Translations under genes and position numbers: made by a program
Assembly: GCA_025449115.1 (NCBI GenBank)
Contig: JAHLKC010000062.1
Coordinates: 150,406-214,405, forward strand
Length of the DNA: 64,000 bases
Direction: 5' to 3'
Origin: Chytridium lagenaria
Lineage: Eukaryota; Chytridiomycota; Chytridiomycetes; Chytridiales; Chytridiaceae
Part shown: positions 35,543-46,654 of the stretch, piece after piece
How the letters are laid out: each line of letters starts with the position of its first letter
Numbering within the stretch: the first letter of the stretch is position 1
The notes under the pieces: model-generated
Database searches by the model: none
The model's input: only the letters and a program-made list of their open reading frames with translations
What the model was told of the DNA's origin: nothing

Positions 35543-37602
35543 ATGCCCCGGCAAAAGCAAGCGAAAAAACTCCAGAGAAGCCGGACGAAAGTTGCGGCAA
35601 GGCAAATAAAAGTTGAAAAAATGAACAACGAGAGAAGAACAGCCATCCAGGCGCTTGCTGATGCGGGTCTAGCAGCAGCCATTCAGAGGATAGGATGCGT
35701 CATGGAGGAGACTTCCAAGACCATGACCTCCATGAAACACGAGCCCAACACTCAACGGGCGTACGAGAAACACTTCCGTGGACTCAGGAAGTTTTTTGAG
35801 CGTATTGGGGATTATGATAGCCTCATCATTCTGGAAGAGAAGCCTCCGAAGCATTTTTGCCCATCCATGAGGCCGGAATCCATCGACCTTTACGTCCAAT
35901 GGAAGAGGAGGGACCCGGACGAGTATCCATTGCTTTTGGACCGGGATGATAATCTTGTGAAGGATGTTTTGGGGGAGCCAATCCCAACGGACGGAAAATG
36001 GTCGGACCCGCGCAACCTCGACCAACTGTACTCGGCGATTGGAGATTTACATCTTACCCGGAAGCAAAATGGGCCCTACAAGGAGGTTTGCGAGCTATGT
36101 GCTGCAAATGCCATTCTTCACGAGATTCCAAAAGGATGCCGATGGCATCCGCTGGTGCCGCAGGTGTGGAGTGCAGGAAATCCTACTGAAAGTCGTCTTC
36201 TTAAACACACCAAAGGAGAGAACACGAAGAATGGATCATCCTACCAGGCCTCTGGAGATTCAGCCATCTTACCGCATGAACTCTTGGACATTCGCGATCA
36301 CTTAATCGGTTCTGAAGCTACAACCTTGTGGGACCTGGAACTGTGGGTTTGCACCCTCATCGCGATACGTCTTTTCCTGCGGTGTGATGAAGTCATCAAT
36401 ATTGAATTTGAGGACATTCAGGAGAATCTTTCATTAATAACGACAGATTTGACGCTAGAGAGCTTGGTCATCAAAATACAGGTTGGTTACGATTTATATA
36501 TATTTTATTTCTCTAACATGATTATTGCGTTGCAAAGGGAAAGAGCGACAAGAGCCCAGTCTATCTTACCTTATGGCGGGACGACACATTTCCTCAATTA
36601 TGCCCTATTCGTCACCTCCTGATTTACGTCAAACTTCTCGGCGTGGTCTCCGGCTTCCTTTTCCCTGACAAGGATCAATTAACGGCTCTTCTCGCCTCAC
36701 CAAACCCAGACAAGAGCGTGAAGAATAATATTTCGTATGACGCCTACCAAACCGCATACAAGAATCTTTGCCACAAGGTCATCAAGAGACCGGGACCTTT
36801 TGGCACTCACTCAAATCGAAAAACAGGCTACCTCTTTGCCGTTTGGGGTGATGGTGGAGAGGCAGAAATCATGCTCTCCGCACGGCACAAATCCATTTCC
36901 AGCTCAGCGAAGTACAGGAAGGACGCGAGCACACTCCTGGAACTATACAAACGAAAAACTCAAATGGACAACTCCGAATCTGTGATCCCTAAGCTCAAGT
37001 GGACATCAGTTTACAATCAAGATCTGCAAATCGTTCAAAGGATAGCTAATAACGGTGATATTACGAAGCTACCTGTATTAGCCGAACGATTTTTTACAGA
37101 CCACTGTAAAATCAATCCCGCGCGACCCGATTATTCCATCCGACGGGCCCTCATTTCTGCAGAGGAATACTCTTCAGCACCCACCATTCGCGACAACATT
37201 AACAGGATTGTGAAGGGGCACCTCAACCAAACTTTGGCGGATGATCTACTCACCTTGATTGAACTCTACGTTCTTCAACGACGCAATGCAACAAAATCCA
37301 ATCCAAGTGGAATTGAACCACAAGAAGAGGGACAGATAGGGGAGGAAGACGTCGCTCAAGCAGTGGATGGAGGTGGAGAGACGGGTCTACGAGAAGAGGA
37401 GCAAAGGGATGGGGAGGGAACGATGGAAATTGAGACTACCCGCTCATCCACACACCTATCTCCAAAGCTCAAAAGATCAAGGGAAGATGATGTTGTGGTG
37501 AATACAGGGGAGAAAAGGAAACGAAGAGGTGGGGTAAATGACTTACCTGAGAGGTTTAGATTAGCGGAGCAGAAATCAGGGGAAGATAAGCTAACTTTCT
37601 AA
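35543..37602 (+). CDS. Crypton-like tyrosine recombinase
   Basis: Site-specific recombinase expected to excise and integrate the element. Two exons (35543-36481 and 36538-37602) around a 56-nt intron give 667 residues. The basic N terminus (MPRQKQAKKLQRSRTKVAAR) looks like a nuclear/DNA-binding tail. A core-binding region follows (NTQRAYEKHFRGLRKFFERI). The catalytic set is visible in order: Arg in AIRLFLRCDEVINIEF (about residue 280), His-x-x-Arg in THSNRKTGYLFA (about 404), His in SARHKSISSS and the nucleophile Tyr in SAKYRKD (about 436). The C terminus is charged and low in complexity with a KRKRRGG-type stretch. The frame is intact. I do not see a GCR1_C domain or DUF3435, so a relative of Cryptons is a better call than a Starship captain. 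Confidence 0.85.
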
Positions 37603-37678
37603 TTACCTTTGAGGATCCTTGAGTTCTGATGACCGTGATACTTCAACTCTCACCGATGCAGCAAGAAACTTTTGCAAC

Positions 37679-37909
37679 ATGACCATGGCTCCCATCCTCC
37701 TCTGCTTCCGTGATCACTGCGGGGGTGACCAAGAGCTCTTCATCCGCAAAATGGGGCAACTTTGCACCATCAACTTCTCAAGGACCCGATGCAAGGGGAA
37801 GGGTGGCCAGTGCGGAGTGGGGGTGAAGAGGCCGGGTGGCGGTGGAGCGCCTTCTGGGGAGGTGTTCGTGGTGGTGGATGGCGGAGAAGGGCGGCGTCGT
37901 GAGGAATGA
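37679..37909 (+). CDS. Small ORF in the tail of the Crypton-like element
   Basis: About 76 codons (start MTMAPILLCFRDHCGGDQEL) with several Cys (CTINFSRTRCKGKGGQC) and a Gly-rich end, inside the direct repeats and 76 bp after the recombinase stop. It could be a separate small protein, a last exon of the recombinase, or chance. No family recognised. Confidence 0.3.
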   Translation: MTMAPILLCFRDHCGGDQELFIRKMGQLCTINFSRTRCKGKGGQCGVGVKRPGGGGAPSGEVFVVVDGGEGRRREE

Positions 37910-38024
37910 TGGTCGTTGATTGACCTCCACCCAACCTTCACCAGAGGCAATTTTTTAATAACTGTTTTTCAACTCTTTTTTTTTTAAAAAAATAAACAAA
38001 TCTTTTCATTGGTTGAGGTTGCCT

Positions 38025-38042
38025 TCACCCAGCTTCACCCAA
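38025..38042. repeat. Right 18-bp direct repeat of the Crypton-like element
   Basis: Identical to 35484-35501. Confidence 0.85.
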
Positions 38043-38103
38043 CCGATAATAGATATTTATTGAGTCGAGAAAACAATCATTCATATTAGATACACACATG
38101 CAT

Positions 38104-38143
38104 GATAGATAGATAGATAGATGGATAGATGGATGGATGGATG
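38104..38143. repeat. Microsatellite (GATA)n/(GGAT)n
   Basis: GATA units pass into GGAT units just outside the right end of the Crypton-like element. Confidence 0.88.
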
Positions 38144-38277
38144 GGATGGATAGTATAATCATATTCTTATGCATATAATTGGAATAATTATGTGCATATG
38201 TACAATAAAATTATTCTTTTTCATTTAAATGCTTGTAACATTAATAGAAAAGTGACAAAGCATTATTTAATCATTAA

Positions 38278-39370
38278 TTATACAGATACTCTATCGTCAC
38301 GCATTTCCCGTTTCAACATCCACTTTACTTCCTTTGGTAAACTCGTGCTAGTAGGCGTCTCAACAGTCATCTTCCTTCCAGGCACAACTTTCATTCCAAG
38401 GCGCTCACGGCGTCGATCTCTTCCTCGGTGAATCGCCGCAATCGCCATAAATGTACAGAGGAAAAGGATGCCGACTCCCGCGTACCAGACGTACCAAAGG
38501 CTATTGGACGTGTCGAGGAACGGGTACGCCCAAAATCTGATGATTACAGGTATTAAATATAGAAGCTTGCAAGGGAAAGCAGAAAGGCAGTGTGACGAGA
38601 CAGGTGGACATACCGTTCTTGGGGTGTGGTGAACCAAATGTGGGCAAGTTGAGAGTACGCGACAAACAGGAGCGTAGCAATCATAGGGCCTGTCCATTGG
38701 GAATAGTGCAAAGGAACCCGCGAGAAAACCATTTCCAAAATCATCCATACCGTGGTGAGGCCATGGACGTGAATATTGTTACTGCAAACCATGGTGATTA
38801 ACATCAACACTTTGGTAAACCAAATAAAAAAAGAAGTACATGATGTTACTAAAAAACTTACAACCAACCCCAGAAGCTGGGCTTTTGAGAAGACTGTCAA
38901 CAAGGAGGACCCAATATACGATGGGAATGACGACGTGGAAGATGGAGTTGAGGACGTACGAGTTCCAAAAGATCCAGCGAAGAACGGGATGCCTGCTCTT
39001 GAGTCTTTCAATGCTATATCCGCTCTTGATGTACACATGGACGTTATATGTTGCGAGGGCAAAGTAAACCACAAGTCCAAGCCTAAAAGGGGTAGGAAGG
39101 TTAACAAAGCTTTCAGCAAGCTAGTTGTCAGCGGAGACAGATGATGTTAGCTCACCATGAAAAGTGTGTGAAATATGCGAAATACTGTGCGTATTCTTTC
39201 TGGTCCTCAATATCATAAAAGTAGTTTGCAAAGGTATATGCAAAGAGGTAGGAGAAGGTAATCGCCCGATATGCTCTCAACCCCTCAGGTGTTAAGTGGT
39301 GTGAAGTGACTAGTCGGGAGTCATCCAGGTCCTCCAAGTGTGTCGACACCAAGCTCATCATCTTTGACAT
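38278..39370 (-). CDS. Multi-pass membrane protein, FAR-17a/AIG1 or rolling-stone-like
   Basis: Start MSKMMSLVSTHLEDLDDSRL is the first in-frame ATG; four or five exons. About six hydrophobic segments are visible, including YRAITFSYLFAYTFANYFY, HFSWLGLVVYFALATY, SIFHVVIPIVYWVLLVDSLL, MIATLLFVAYSQLAHIWF and WYAGVGILFLCTFMAIAAIH. The motif FAYFTHFSW (Thr in a membrane helix) and the His in NNIHVHGLTTVWMILEM recall the conserved Thr and His of FAR-17a/AIG1 proteins, which hydrolyse fatty-acid esters of hydroxy fatty acids. The His-Gly pair also fits rolling-stone-like proteins. The tail is basic (RRRERLGMKVVPGRK). Call on layout and these residues; enzyme activity is inference. Confidence 0.65.
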
Positions 39371-40540
39371 CCTTGAAATAATGACAAGGCCATCCTCCAC
39401 ACTCGTCGCCTTTATATTAGTGCAAGCCGAGAATTAACTCCGGGCGTAAGCACAACGATGGCACCACCACCGAAACAAAAGTGCCGAACAGGGAGGGGCG
39501 CTTTACTATGGTATTTTACCCAATCCAATCACTTGTTTCAGGTTCCCCAATTCTACTTCTGATGTTCGAGAAACGCCAATACGAGAGACTCAACCTTTCG
39601 ATGCGGCTGACTTGCTTGGCGGAACATTGCGGTCCGAAAACCCTACACATTATTCTGATAAAATGAAGAAAGTTAAATGAAACATGCATATATCGGTTTT
39701 TCTTTTCGTCGAAAACAAACATCGTCATCATTCAATGCTAAATTTAAAGTACTCCAACCACACAAAATGGGTTAACGCCAGCGCAGGCCTTTTAACTAAT
39801 AAGCGAGTAAAGTATTTTTTGAGCTATCTGGTCCGACGTCTTTGGCGCCTTTCTATATAGCTCTACCTATCAAACATATTTTGCTTTAAATAAAAAGGGA
39901 ATAAATTATAAAAAACTTTAAAAAGTAAGAGTTAAATACTAGTATGCTTCAAGAGTGATGTATCTTAGCCGCAAAAGTGTAAAGTCGCCCGACGTTCTCA
40001 TCCCAAAGTCATTCTGTGCAGTCAAAGTGCATGTCCAATATATTGTTATGAATAGTAGCGCTTCTACTCAGTTTTTCTGTGATGGTTTGGAGCAATACCA
40101 CCGTTGACTTGAAAAATGTAGAACCATTTGATTTATGTTTATGCGTAGTTAATGTCGAGGATGTAAGAACGTGTCGGAGTAAAAGTTATAATCAAAACGC
40201 ACATGCACCAGGAGAGCGATATGAATTGAAAAATATCGTTATTATTGATGTGTTCCATCATGACAATATCTTTCTTTCTTATCATTCTTGCATAGTTTCT
40301 TACTTTTTTCTTTCCGGCAATGGATCTCTCTACACTGGACCATCCACACTCATTCATTCATTCATTCATACATTTCAACGCATACCACCCCACACTTGCA
40401 TACTGCATGTATTTATTTAATTTGAAAAATACAGTAGTTGAGAATTGTCACTTCTATTATTTACTTGTGTAACTCGTAAACCATTGCAGAACGAGGAACT
40501 CCCAACATCTCAACGATCATCCCCATCTCGTCTATCCTCC
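39371..40540. other. Intergenic region between divergent genes
   Basis: Likely carries promoters for the membrane-protein gene (minus) and glucosidase II beta (plus). It holds copy 2 of the dispersed repeat (40371-40421) after a CATT-rich run. Short frames (39481-39666, 40079-40420) have no domain. Confidence 0.5.
40371..40421. repeat. Dispersed repeat, copy 2
   Basis: Matches 19193-19243 (CATTTCAACGCATACCACCC core), same orientation, with a few substitutions and small length changes. Confidence 0.75.
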
Positions 40541-42497
40541 ATGCTATCCTCCGTACTACCCCTCCTAATCCTCTGCATAGCTACTGTATTGTCCTCATCA
40601 ACTCCAACATCACAAAGAGGCATTATTGCAGCCAGTAAATATACTTTACAAAACTTTGGATCCCGTTAAACCTTTATAGACAAACACCTTTACACCCCAC
40701 TTCGGACGGAAAGTTCGCGTGTAGAGATGGGGAAAAGAGAATTCCGTTTCATCTGTGAACGACGATTACTGTGATTGTGCGGATGGCACGGATGAGCCAG
40801 GTGAGATTATAAAACTTTGTCTCTCAGGATATGTCATTCCATGCTTAAATGCATAGATTGCTTTTGTATTATTATTCCCACTCTTGCTAATCATCGTGAC
40901 CTTTTCTTAACAAAAAATTAAAAGGAACTTCTGCCTGCCCAACCGGTGTATTTCTCTGCGAAAACGTTGGCCACATCACCCTCTCCATCCCAAGCTCCCG
41001 AGTCAACGACGGATCTGCGGTATCCTACCTCCCACACTCGATCCCCAACTCACACCCTTTTTAGACCAAGACTGCTGTGACGGATCCGACGAGTACGACG
41101 GTCGCGTGACCTGCCCAAACATCTGCGATGAGGCTGGAAGAGTAGCAAGGGAGAGTGCCCAAAAGTCGAGGAATGTGGCGCAAGAGGTTTGACATAAGCT
41201 TTAAGGGATAACGTTACTGATGTTGGGAATTCATTTAGGGTGCGAAATTAAGGAAAGCGTATTTGGAGACGATTATGGTGGCTGGGGATAGTAAGGAGAA
41301 GGCAGAACAACTTAGAGCAGATGTGATGGCTTTGGAGACTTCTGTTGAGGCGTTTAGAGGTATTGAATCTATACTATTTGCAAACTTCCTCTTCGTTTCG
41401 TTTTCAGTGGAATCATTGATACTCTGCTTCTAGTCGCACGCGATGACACTCAAACCATCGAAGACCAGCTCCGAACCTCATGGTACGACAATGCTAAGCA
41501 AGCCGAATTTATCGCATACGAACTTATTGGTTTGCGGAACGCGACAAAGGAGCTTGTGGAGTCAGTTCAGGAACTTGTGGAGCATGTTGAGAATGGAAGG
41601 ATGTCAAGGAGTTGTTAAAGCATTTAAAAGAGGGAGTGGAGAAGGTGGAGAAAGTCCCTAGAGGAGATATTACTGTTGTGACGGCAGCACAGCTGGAGGC
41701 AGCGGAGAGTAAGGATGGATTTCTTTTTTACATAAACTTTTTGGGGATGATACTTTCAGTCATGCTTGCTTGTTTCCATTTGCAACTAACAATCGCCTTT
41801 CACCCAAAACCCGTGAACAATTCCACAAAAAAGATGGTATGTTTTTGCTTTTTTTTCTTTCCCCCAGTGGCCTTCTCATCGTCTTCATCAATAACATTCT
41901 CCACATCAGCCACCCGCTTTGCCCGTGACCAATATGACGCTTGGAACGATGACCTCACCACCCGAAAAAACGAATTGAGTGCCCTAGATAAAAACTCCAA
42001 CGCTGATTTCGGACCCGACGGATCCATGGGTATGCTCGAAGGCTGCATGGACCATGACACCCCTGAATATACCTACGAGATCTGCTTCTTTGATTCCGCG
42101 ACCCAAAAAGCCAAAAACGGCGGTTCAGTGTCCTTAGGGTAATTCCATCCCCCTCCCTTCCCACACTCTCCTGTCTTCATTGTTTGATTAATTGGACGTT
42201 TTCAGGGCTTGGAAAGGATGGACTGGGAAAGATTTGACGCAATTCAGTGGAAAGGATTTAAAGTATACTGAAGCCAAGTTTGAGGGTGGTCTTGGGTGCT
42301 GGAATGGACCGGATAGGTCTTTGACGGTGACGCTTGAATGCGGCGTGGAGAAGGCCGTACTGGCTTTCTCGGAGCCGAATAAATGTGAATATGCGGCGAA
42401 GGTATCGACGCCGGCTCTGTGTGAGGCGGATTTGGAGGATGAAGGGGTAACGGAGGAGATTGGGGTGAAGCGAGGTGTGGATCATGATGAGCTTTAA
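40541..42497 (+). CDS. GTB1: Glucosidase II beta subunit, ER-retained
   Basis: Regulatory subunit of ER glucosidase II, which trims glucose from N-glycans in the calnexin cycle. A signal peptide ([20 protein letters not shown]) leads to two LDLa-like modules ([30 protein letters not shown]), a helical Lys/Glu region ([20 protein letters not shown]), and a C-terminal mannose-6-phosphate-receptor-like domain ([40 protein letters not shown]). It ends HDEL, an ER-retention signal. The frame breaks at four short runs and one added base mends each: CCCC 40695-40698, TTT 40747-40749, GG 41011-41012, AA 41597-41598. Conserved sequence continues straight across every break, so I regard them as indels in the assembly. 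Part of 41710-41900 is probably intron. Confidence 0.88.
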
Positions 42498-42578
42498 AAA
42501 ACAATCTACTTTTAAATCATCTATGTTGCGAGTGTTTTTAAAAAGAACATAAATATAGATTTGGGTTTTCGGCCCTAA

Positions 42579-44117
42579 CTACTCGGGTTGCATGCTACCC
42601 AGGTATTCTTGCACGCTCGGTTTACTGGCATACATCTCTTGTAGCTCTCCTAACCACATCATTGCGTTTGATAAAAGCATCGCATGTCCCCTTCTCATAA
42701 CCTTCACATACCCCACACGCGGGTTCACCTCCTTTTTTTCCTCAACGCTCAATCCCGAAACCCTGTCGCTCAATTCAGTCAACTCATCTTCAAGATCCCC
42801 GAGTCGCGATTCAACCACGTTCAAAAGCACCGTCCAAACTCGTAACAACAAAATCTCGTAAAGAGGATGCTGGGAAAGCACGGTCCACAAGTCTTCCTTA
42901 TCGTTCAAAGCTTTCCCGGCTATACTCCATCCTTTATCCGAGCGTACCGGTACAAGTCCATCATCCATCGTCACTACCGATAGAAAGCATGTGACGAGGG
43001 AATCCGCGTCCATACGGCCTTCAGTCAGCGCGTAGAGGTGCTGATCTTTCTGAAGCGGAGGTGACCCGTTAAGACGAATTTGAACCATCGGCTTAAGATT
43101 AAGGTGTTTCATGCAGCCGAGCTTCGAGGTAATGATGTTTTGGAGGGGTTCATCATCATCGTCTGCACCAGCTTCAAGAATGGGGGCAGGGAAGGTCATG
43201 GAGTCGTGGGGTTATTTAGGATGGTAAAGCCGTGAAGGAAGAGGAGTTCGGCGTTAGGTTTATCGCCATATCTTTAAATAAAAAATCTGTTACATGGTGC
43301 AAAACTGAAAAGGTTCTCACGAGATGAAAAGCTCTTCACCAGCTTTAAGCTTCAGATTTGACGTGGTTCGAAGCTCACAATCTCCACTTGCAGAGACATG
43401 CCAACGCAGCTGTGGCGTCAGCGCGTGATTTGCAAAGTCAATGAACGGCACCATATGAAAGTCGTCTGCCAACTTCACACCTGCCTCATCTGCCGCATTC
43501 TTGAACGATAGCACCCTCGACCTACCATCCGCTTAATTGATCGCAGCCATACACAAAATACCCACCAAAAAACTCCATCAGCCCACTTGAATACATCAAA
43601 CGTAATGGCTTCTATGGGATCAATGTGGGCAAGGGCGTCCTTTATGGCGTTGTATTCGCCATACAGTTTTCCAAGCTTTGATACTAACGCTCCTTCAACA
43701 GGTGTACCAGCCAATAATTCCAACTCCACGCTATCCCCTGAAAAAACACTGGCGTATCTAACTTTTCTGGCAAAACATCCACATACATCTTCCAATCCTT
43801 CACCGCATCCGTCTCCACCCCATACTTTAGGAACACTAAAAAAACCATCATTGCCCTCCGCTCATCCAACATCTCCAACTCTGCTATTTTGTCCAGACAT
43901 TGCTGCAATCGTGGATGATGGGAAGCGATGGAGAGGATTTTGGATTTGGAGAGAAGAGAGGGGAGGGGATGGAAACGAGTGTGTCATCTTGGTTTGGATG
44001 GATATCTTTGAGGGCGAAGAGGCCAATGCCTTTGTCGATGCCGTCTACTTTTGAGTGCTTAAAGGCCACATTGGGGAATCTGGAGCCTTGGTTTGAGAGC
44101 CAGCTGGAGAGTGTCAT
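42579..44117 (-). CDS. SET-domain protein methyltransferase (Rubisco-LSMT/SETD3-like class)
   Basis: Lysine or histidine methyltransferase using S-adenosylmethionine, probably cytosolic. Start MTLSSWLSNQGSRFPNVAF; the ATG at 44174 is an alternative. Split SET features: GIGLFALKDIHPNQDDTLVSIP, the I-SET helical insert (YGEYNAIKDALAHIDPIEAI; TFDVFKWADGVFW), HMVPFIDFANHAL, KLKAGEELFISYGDKPNAELL (the YG-x-N motif) and LFLHGFTI. The C-terminal helical region fits the LSMT substrate-binding domain. Frame breaks mended by one base: GGGG 43966-43969, A6 43741-43746 and GG 43200-43201 (plus strand). Conserved sequence spans each. The family includes SETD3/RKM enzymes; the substrate is unknown. Confidence 0.82.
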
Positions 44118-44837
44118 GGCAGTAAAGAATTTCTGAAAAAAAGGTGAGCGATGTTTATTTAAAATAATATGCAAATGGGCGAAGTTTAGACAGATTCGTG
44201 AATTGAAGAAAAAGTCTAATCAATTCAGGCGCAGTACGCTGGAATATGTAAGCTGTTCCCTGTTTTAATATATTTATTGCTACAAACGCATCCTGCTGCT
44301 GGCTACGTTCGCCATATTTATGTTCACTTTCTCATACCTTAATCCTTTGGGTCTTTTTCGTGTAGTTAGTTCTGTTTGTTTTTTTTTTTACTTTGCAGTT
44401 GTCGAAGACGACATGGTTTATTTAAATAAAAAATATGCACGGCTTGAGTTAATGAATATGTATGCTAGTTAAAGTATTTATCAATTATCATTTTTAATGA
44501 AAGGATCGGATCATTTAATGTACTTTAAATATAAAAATATAAATCGCAGATCCTAAGAATCCGAACATTTACGTATTTCTACTCACTTTGTCAATGACGT
44601 GTTCCACGGCCTTTTCGTCGTCAACCTTCTTGTGTGGATAACAACGAGTATTCTATAGCGTACTCCGGCATGGATTATTTTTTTTGTGACCAGCTGAGCA
44701 TGACGGCAGGTTTCGGGTCCTCATTCCTAAATAGGATTGACGTGAAAGATATAATGAGTCTAATCTAAAGATGGGTGGATGTGTGATCTATTTTTGGACA
44801 CCAATCGTGACGGCATGCCTCGCCACGGATGCGAGAA
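44118..44837. other. Intergenic region between divergent genes
   Basis: A/T-rich, presumably the promoters of the SET gene (minus) and LIM gene (plus). No frames of interest; a TATA box lies at its right edge. Confidence 0.5.
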
Positions 44838-44845
44838 TATAAAAG
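44838..44845 (+). promoter_or_regulatory. TATA box of the LIM-protein gene
   Basis: TATAAAAG in a GC-richer context, 80 bp upstream of the LIM start codon at 44918, at a position consistent with a short 5' UTR. Confidence 0.55.
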
Positions 44846-44917
44846 GGCCATACACATATTCCATTGAAATCCATCAAACATAGCTCACGTCTTCATTTAG
44901 TTATCCACACACAAATT

Positions 44918-45509
44918 ATGTCATCCCAAAACTGCGGCAAATGCGACAAAACCGTCTACGCTACTGAGAAAGTCGAAGCCGCGTCCAAATGGTACCATAA
45001 GGCAAGTCTAAGCGTGTTAGCATGATATAAAAAATTGCATATATACTAAAACTTTTGTCGTAGGGATGCTTCAAGTGCGCTGATACCTCCTGCAATATCC
45101 AACTCAACCTCAAGACATTCCAAGCTGCTAACGGTGCCATCTATTGTGACAAGCATGTCCCAAAGCACAAGGCCCCAGATCGCTGACCCCGTCTCAGTCC
45201 AGCACGCGATGCACGCGCCCAAAAAGAGCAACGAAGGTCTGCACAAGATCCAGGTTGGAACGGGTGAGACACCTAATATGGTCTTGCTACCATATCCACG
45301 CAACATGCTCTTAGTAAGTTACTATCCGTCCTGACCCTAGTTTATCTTTGGAGACTTACTTTGTTTGTTTAGACGCGCCTCGCAATACTGCCGAGAACCT
45401 CGGGCATGTCCAAAAGGGTGATAAATCCCCTTTGAAGGTTGGGTTTGGATCTAACCATGATGTGAGCGACCATGAGAAGGTTCAACATCTCACTGAAATC
45501 GAGGCTTGA
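44918..45509 (+). CDS. Small LIM-domain protein, LASP-like
   Basis: One N-terminal LIM domain: CGKCDKTVYATEKVEA, then WYHKGCFKC, CNIQLNLKTFQAANG and YCDKHVPKHKA. The order and spacing resemble LASP/CRP-type LIM domains that bind actin-associated partners; the following segment (IADPVSVQHAMHAPKKSNEG) keeps the ADx start seen after LASP LIM domains. A first intron (45002-45063) has GC-AG ends (GCAAGT donor). After KHKAP the frame hits a stop; one more C in CCCC 45173-45176 restores the conserved continuation, so I extend the gene to the stop at 45507-45509 (ending HLTEIEA). The 45300-45390 splice is uncertain. Likely cytoskeletal, cytoplasmic. Confidence 0.8.
45002..45063 (+). other. GC-AG intron in the LIM gene
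   Basis: Donor AAG|GCAAGT and acceptor CGTAG|GGA join HK to GCFKC, the invariant LIM spacing. This is a non-canonical donor with otherwise consensus flanks. Confidence 0.75.
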
Positions 45510-45749
45510 TGATCATCGTATTTTCAAGTGATATTTTTCTTGTTTCTGTATCTGTTTTTGCTCTCTCTGTTTTTATTTTATCCCACACCTCGATGCATGA
45601 TATTCCCGCCACCACTAATACCTAATATGTTTATGACGACGAGATCTCTTTTTCATTCTAAATAATATTATATTTGTATTATTGCTTCTCCTCAATGCTC
45701 TCCATGCAAGCCCTCAAAAATTATTGTTTATCAAGGTGGCCAAGGAACA

Positions 45750-46654
45750 ATGTTTCGATCATACGACCGCATCCTCAACCGACGTCCCATCCTCACCCAG
45801 GCGCTCTCCACAGGTGCCTTATTTGTCATCGGAGACATCATTGCACAGCAAGGTGTAGAGAAAAAGGGGTTCGAAAAGCATGACATTGTTCGGACAGCGA
45901 GGTTAGCTGCTTTCGGATCGTTTGTAGCGGTGTGTGGATGTGGCGACAGGGATGCTTATCAAACAATAGGGACCTTCAGTTGCCATGTGGTATCCTTTCT
46001 TACAAAAGAGTGTGACGTTCAAGGCTCCTATTGCTGGTAAAGCCTGATGCATGGGTTTAAAGTTTGACCGATTAACAGCTTTGACGGCGCGGGTATTTCT
46101 TGATCAAGTAAGATAGTGTTGCTCGTTTGAATTGCTATGGTTGCAGTAGCTGATACACTTCCAGATGCTCTTTGCCCCGACGTTTATAGGTAACTTGATT
46201 TGTCGCATAAAAGACATGATGGTGACAGATGTTTCCTAGCTATCTTTTTCTCATTTAATGGGCTTATGGAAGGTAAAAATGTTGATCAAGTAAAGGACAA
46301 GCTGCAAAAGGTATTGGACTTGCTTTGTGATGATGTTTTACTTACATTTACATTTATATAGGGGTATATGGCAGCGCTATACAACAATTGGAAGCTCTGG
46401 TAAACGCATCCGTTGTTGGTTGAACATTTAACGTTTGTCGTATAGGCCTGCCGTTCAATTTGCCAATTTCGCGCTAGTACCTGTGCTATACCGCAGCCTT
46501 GTTGTGGTATGTTCTCTGTTATGCTTTCATTTCTGGAACGAATTTTAACCGTCTACAATTCCGCTAGAACACTGTTGCCACTGGATGGAACACTTACCTC
46601 TCAGTAGCGAATGCTGAGATTGAAAAGGGGACCAGCGAGTTGGTACTTGTATAA
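45750..46654 (+). CDS. Mpv17/PMP22 family membrane protein
   Basis: Small four-helix protein of the inner mitochondrial or peroxisomal membrane; yeast Sym1 and human MPV17 belong here. Start MFRSYDRILNRRPILTQALS carries the family's YxxxLxxRPxLT motif. Further signatures across seven or so exons: GALFVIGDIIAQQ, GPSVAMWYPFL (after a 40-nt intron at about 45911-45950), MLFAPTFIAIFF, WPAVQFANFALVPVLYR (family WPxxQxxNFxxVPxxxR) and the end motif GWNTYLSVANAE. Length of about 180 residues is usual. No frame breaks found. Exact transport role is unsettled for the family. Confidence 0.9.

Larger units (their letters stand above)
35484..38042 (+). mobile_element. Crypton-like DNA element
   Basis: A tyrosine-recombinase gene and a small trailing frame lie between two identical 18-bp direct repeats (35484-35501 and 38025-38042). 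The left side also has several extra CACCCA words just before its repeat. Cryptons move by tyrosine recombinase, lack long inverted repeats and can be bounded by short direct repeats at the recombination site, which fits. No terminal inverted repeats and no reverse transcriptase or DDE transposase are present. Boundaries are inferred from the repeats; an empty site would settle them. Confidence 0.7.

Noticed and set aside
35543..37602. Starship captain (DUF3435) or transposase of the DDE type
   Set aside because: No DUF3435 signature and no very large cargo, no DDE triad; the R/H-x-x-R/H/Y pattern and small size fit a Crypton-like tyrosine recombinase.
40541..44117. Glucosidase II beta and SET genes as pseudogenes
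   Set aside because: Each break is a single base in a run, conserved residues continue on both sides, splice sites are intact and the HDEL end is present. True decay would show larger deletions, as in 27581-28286.
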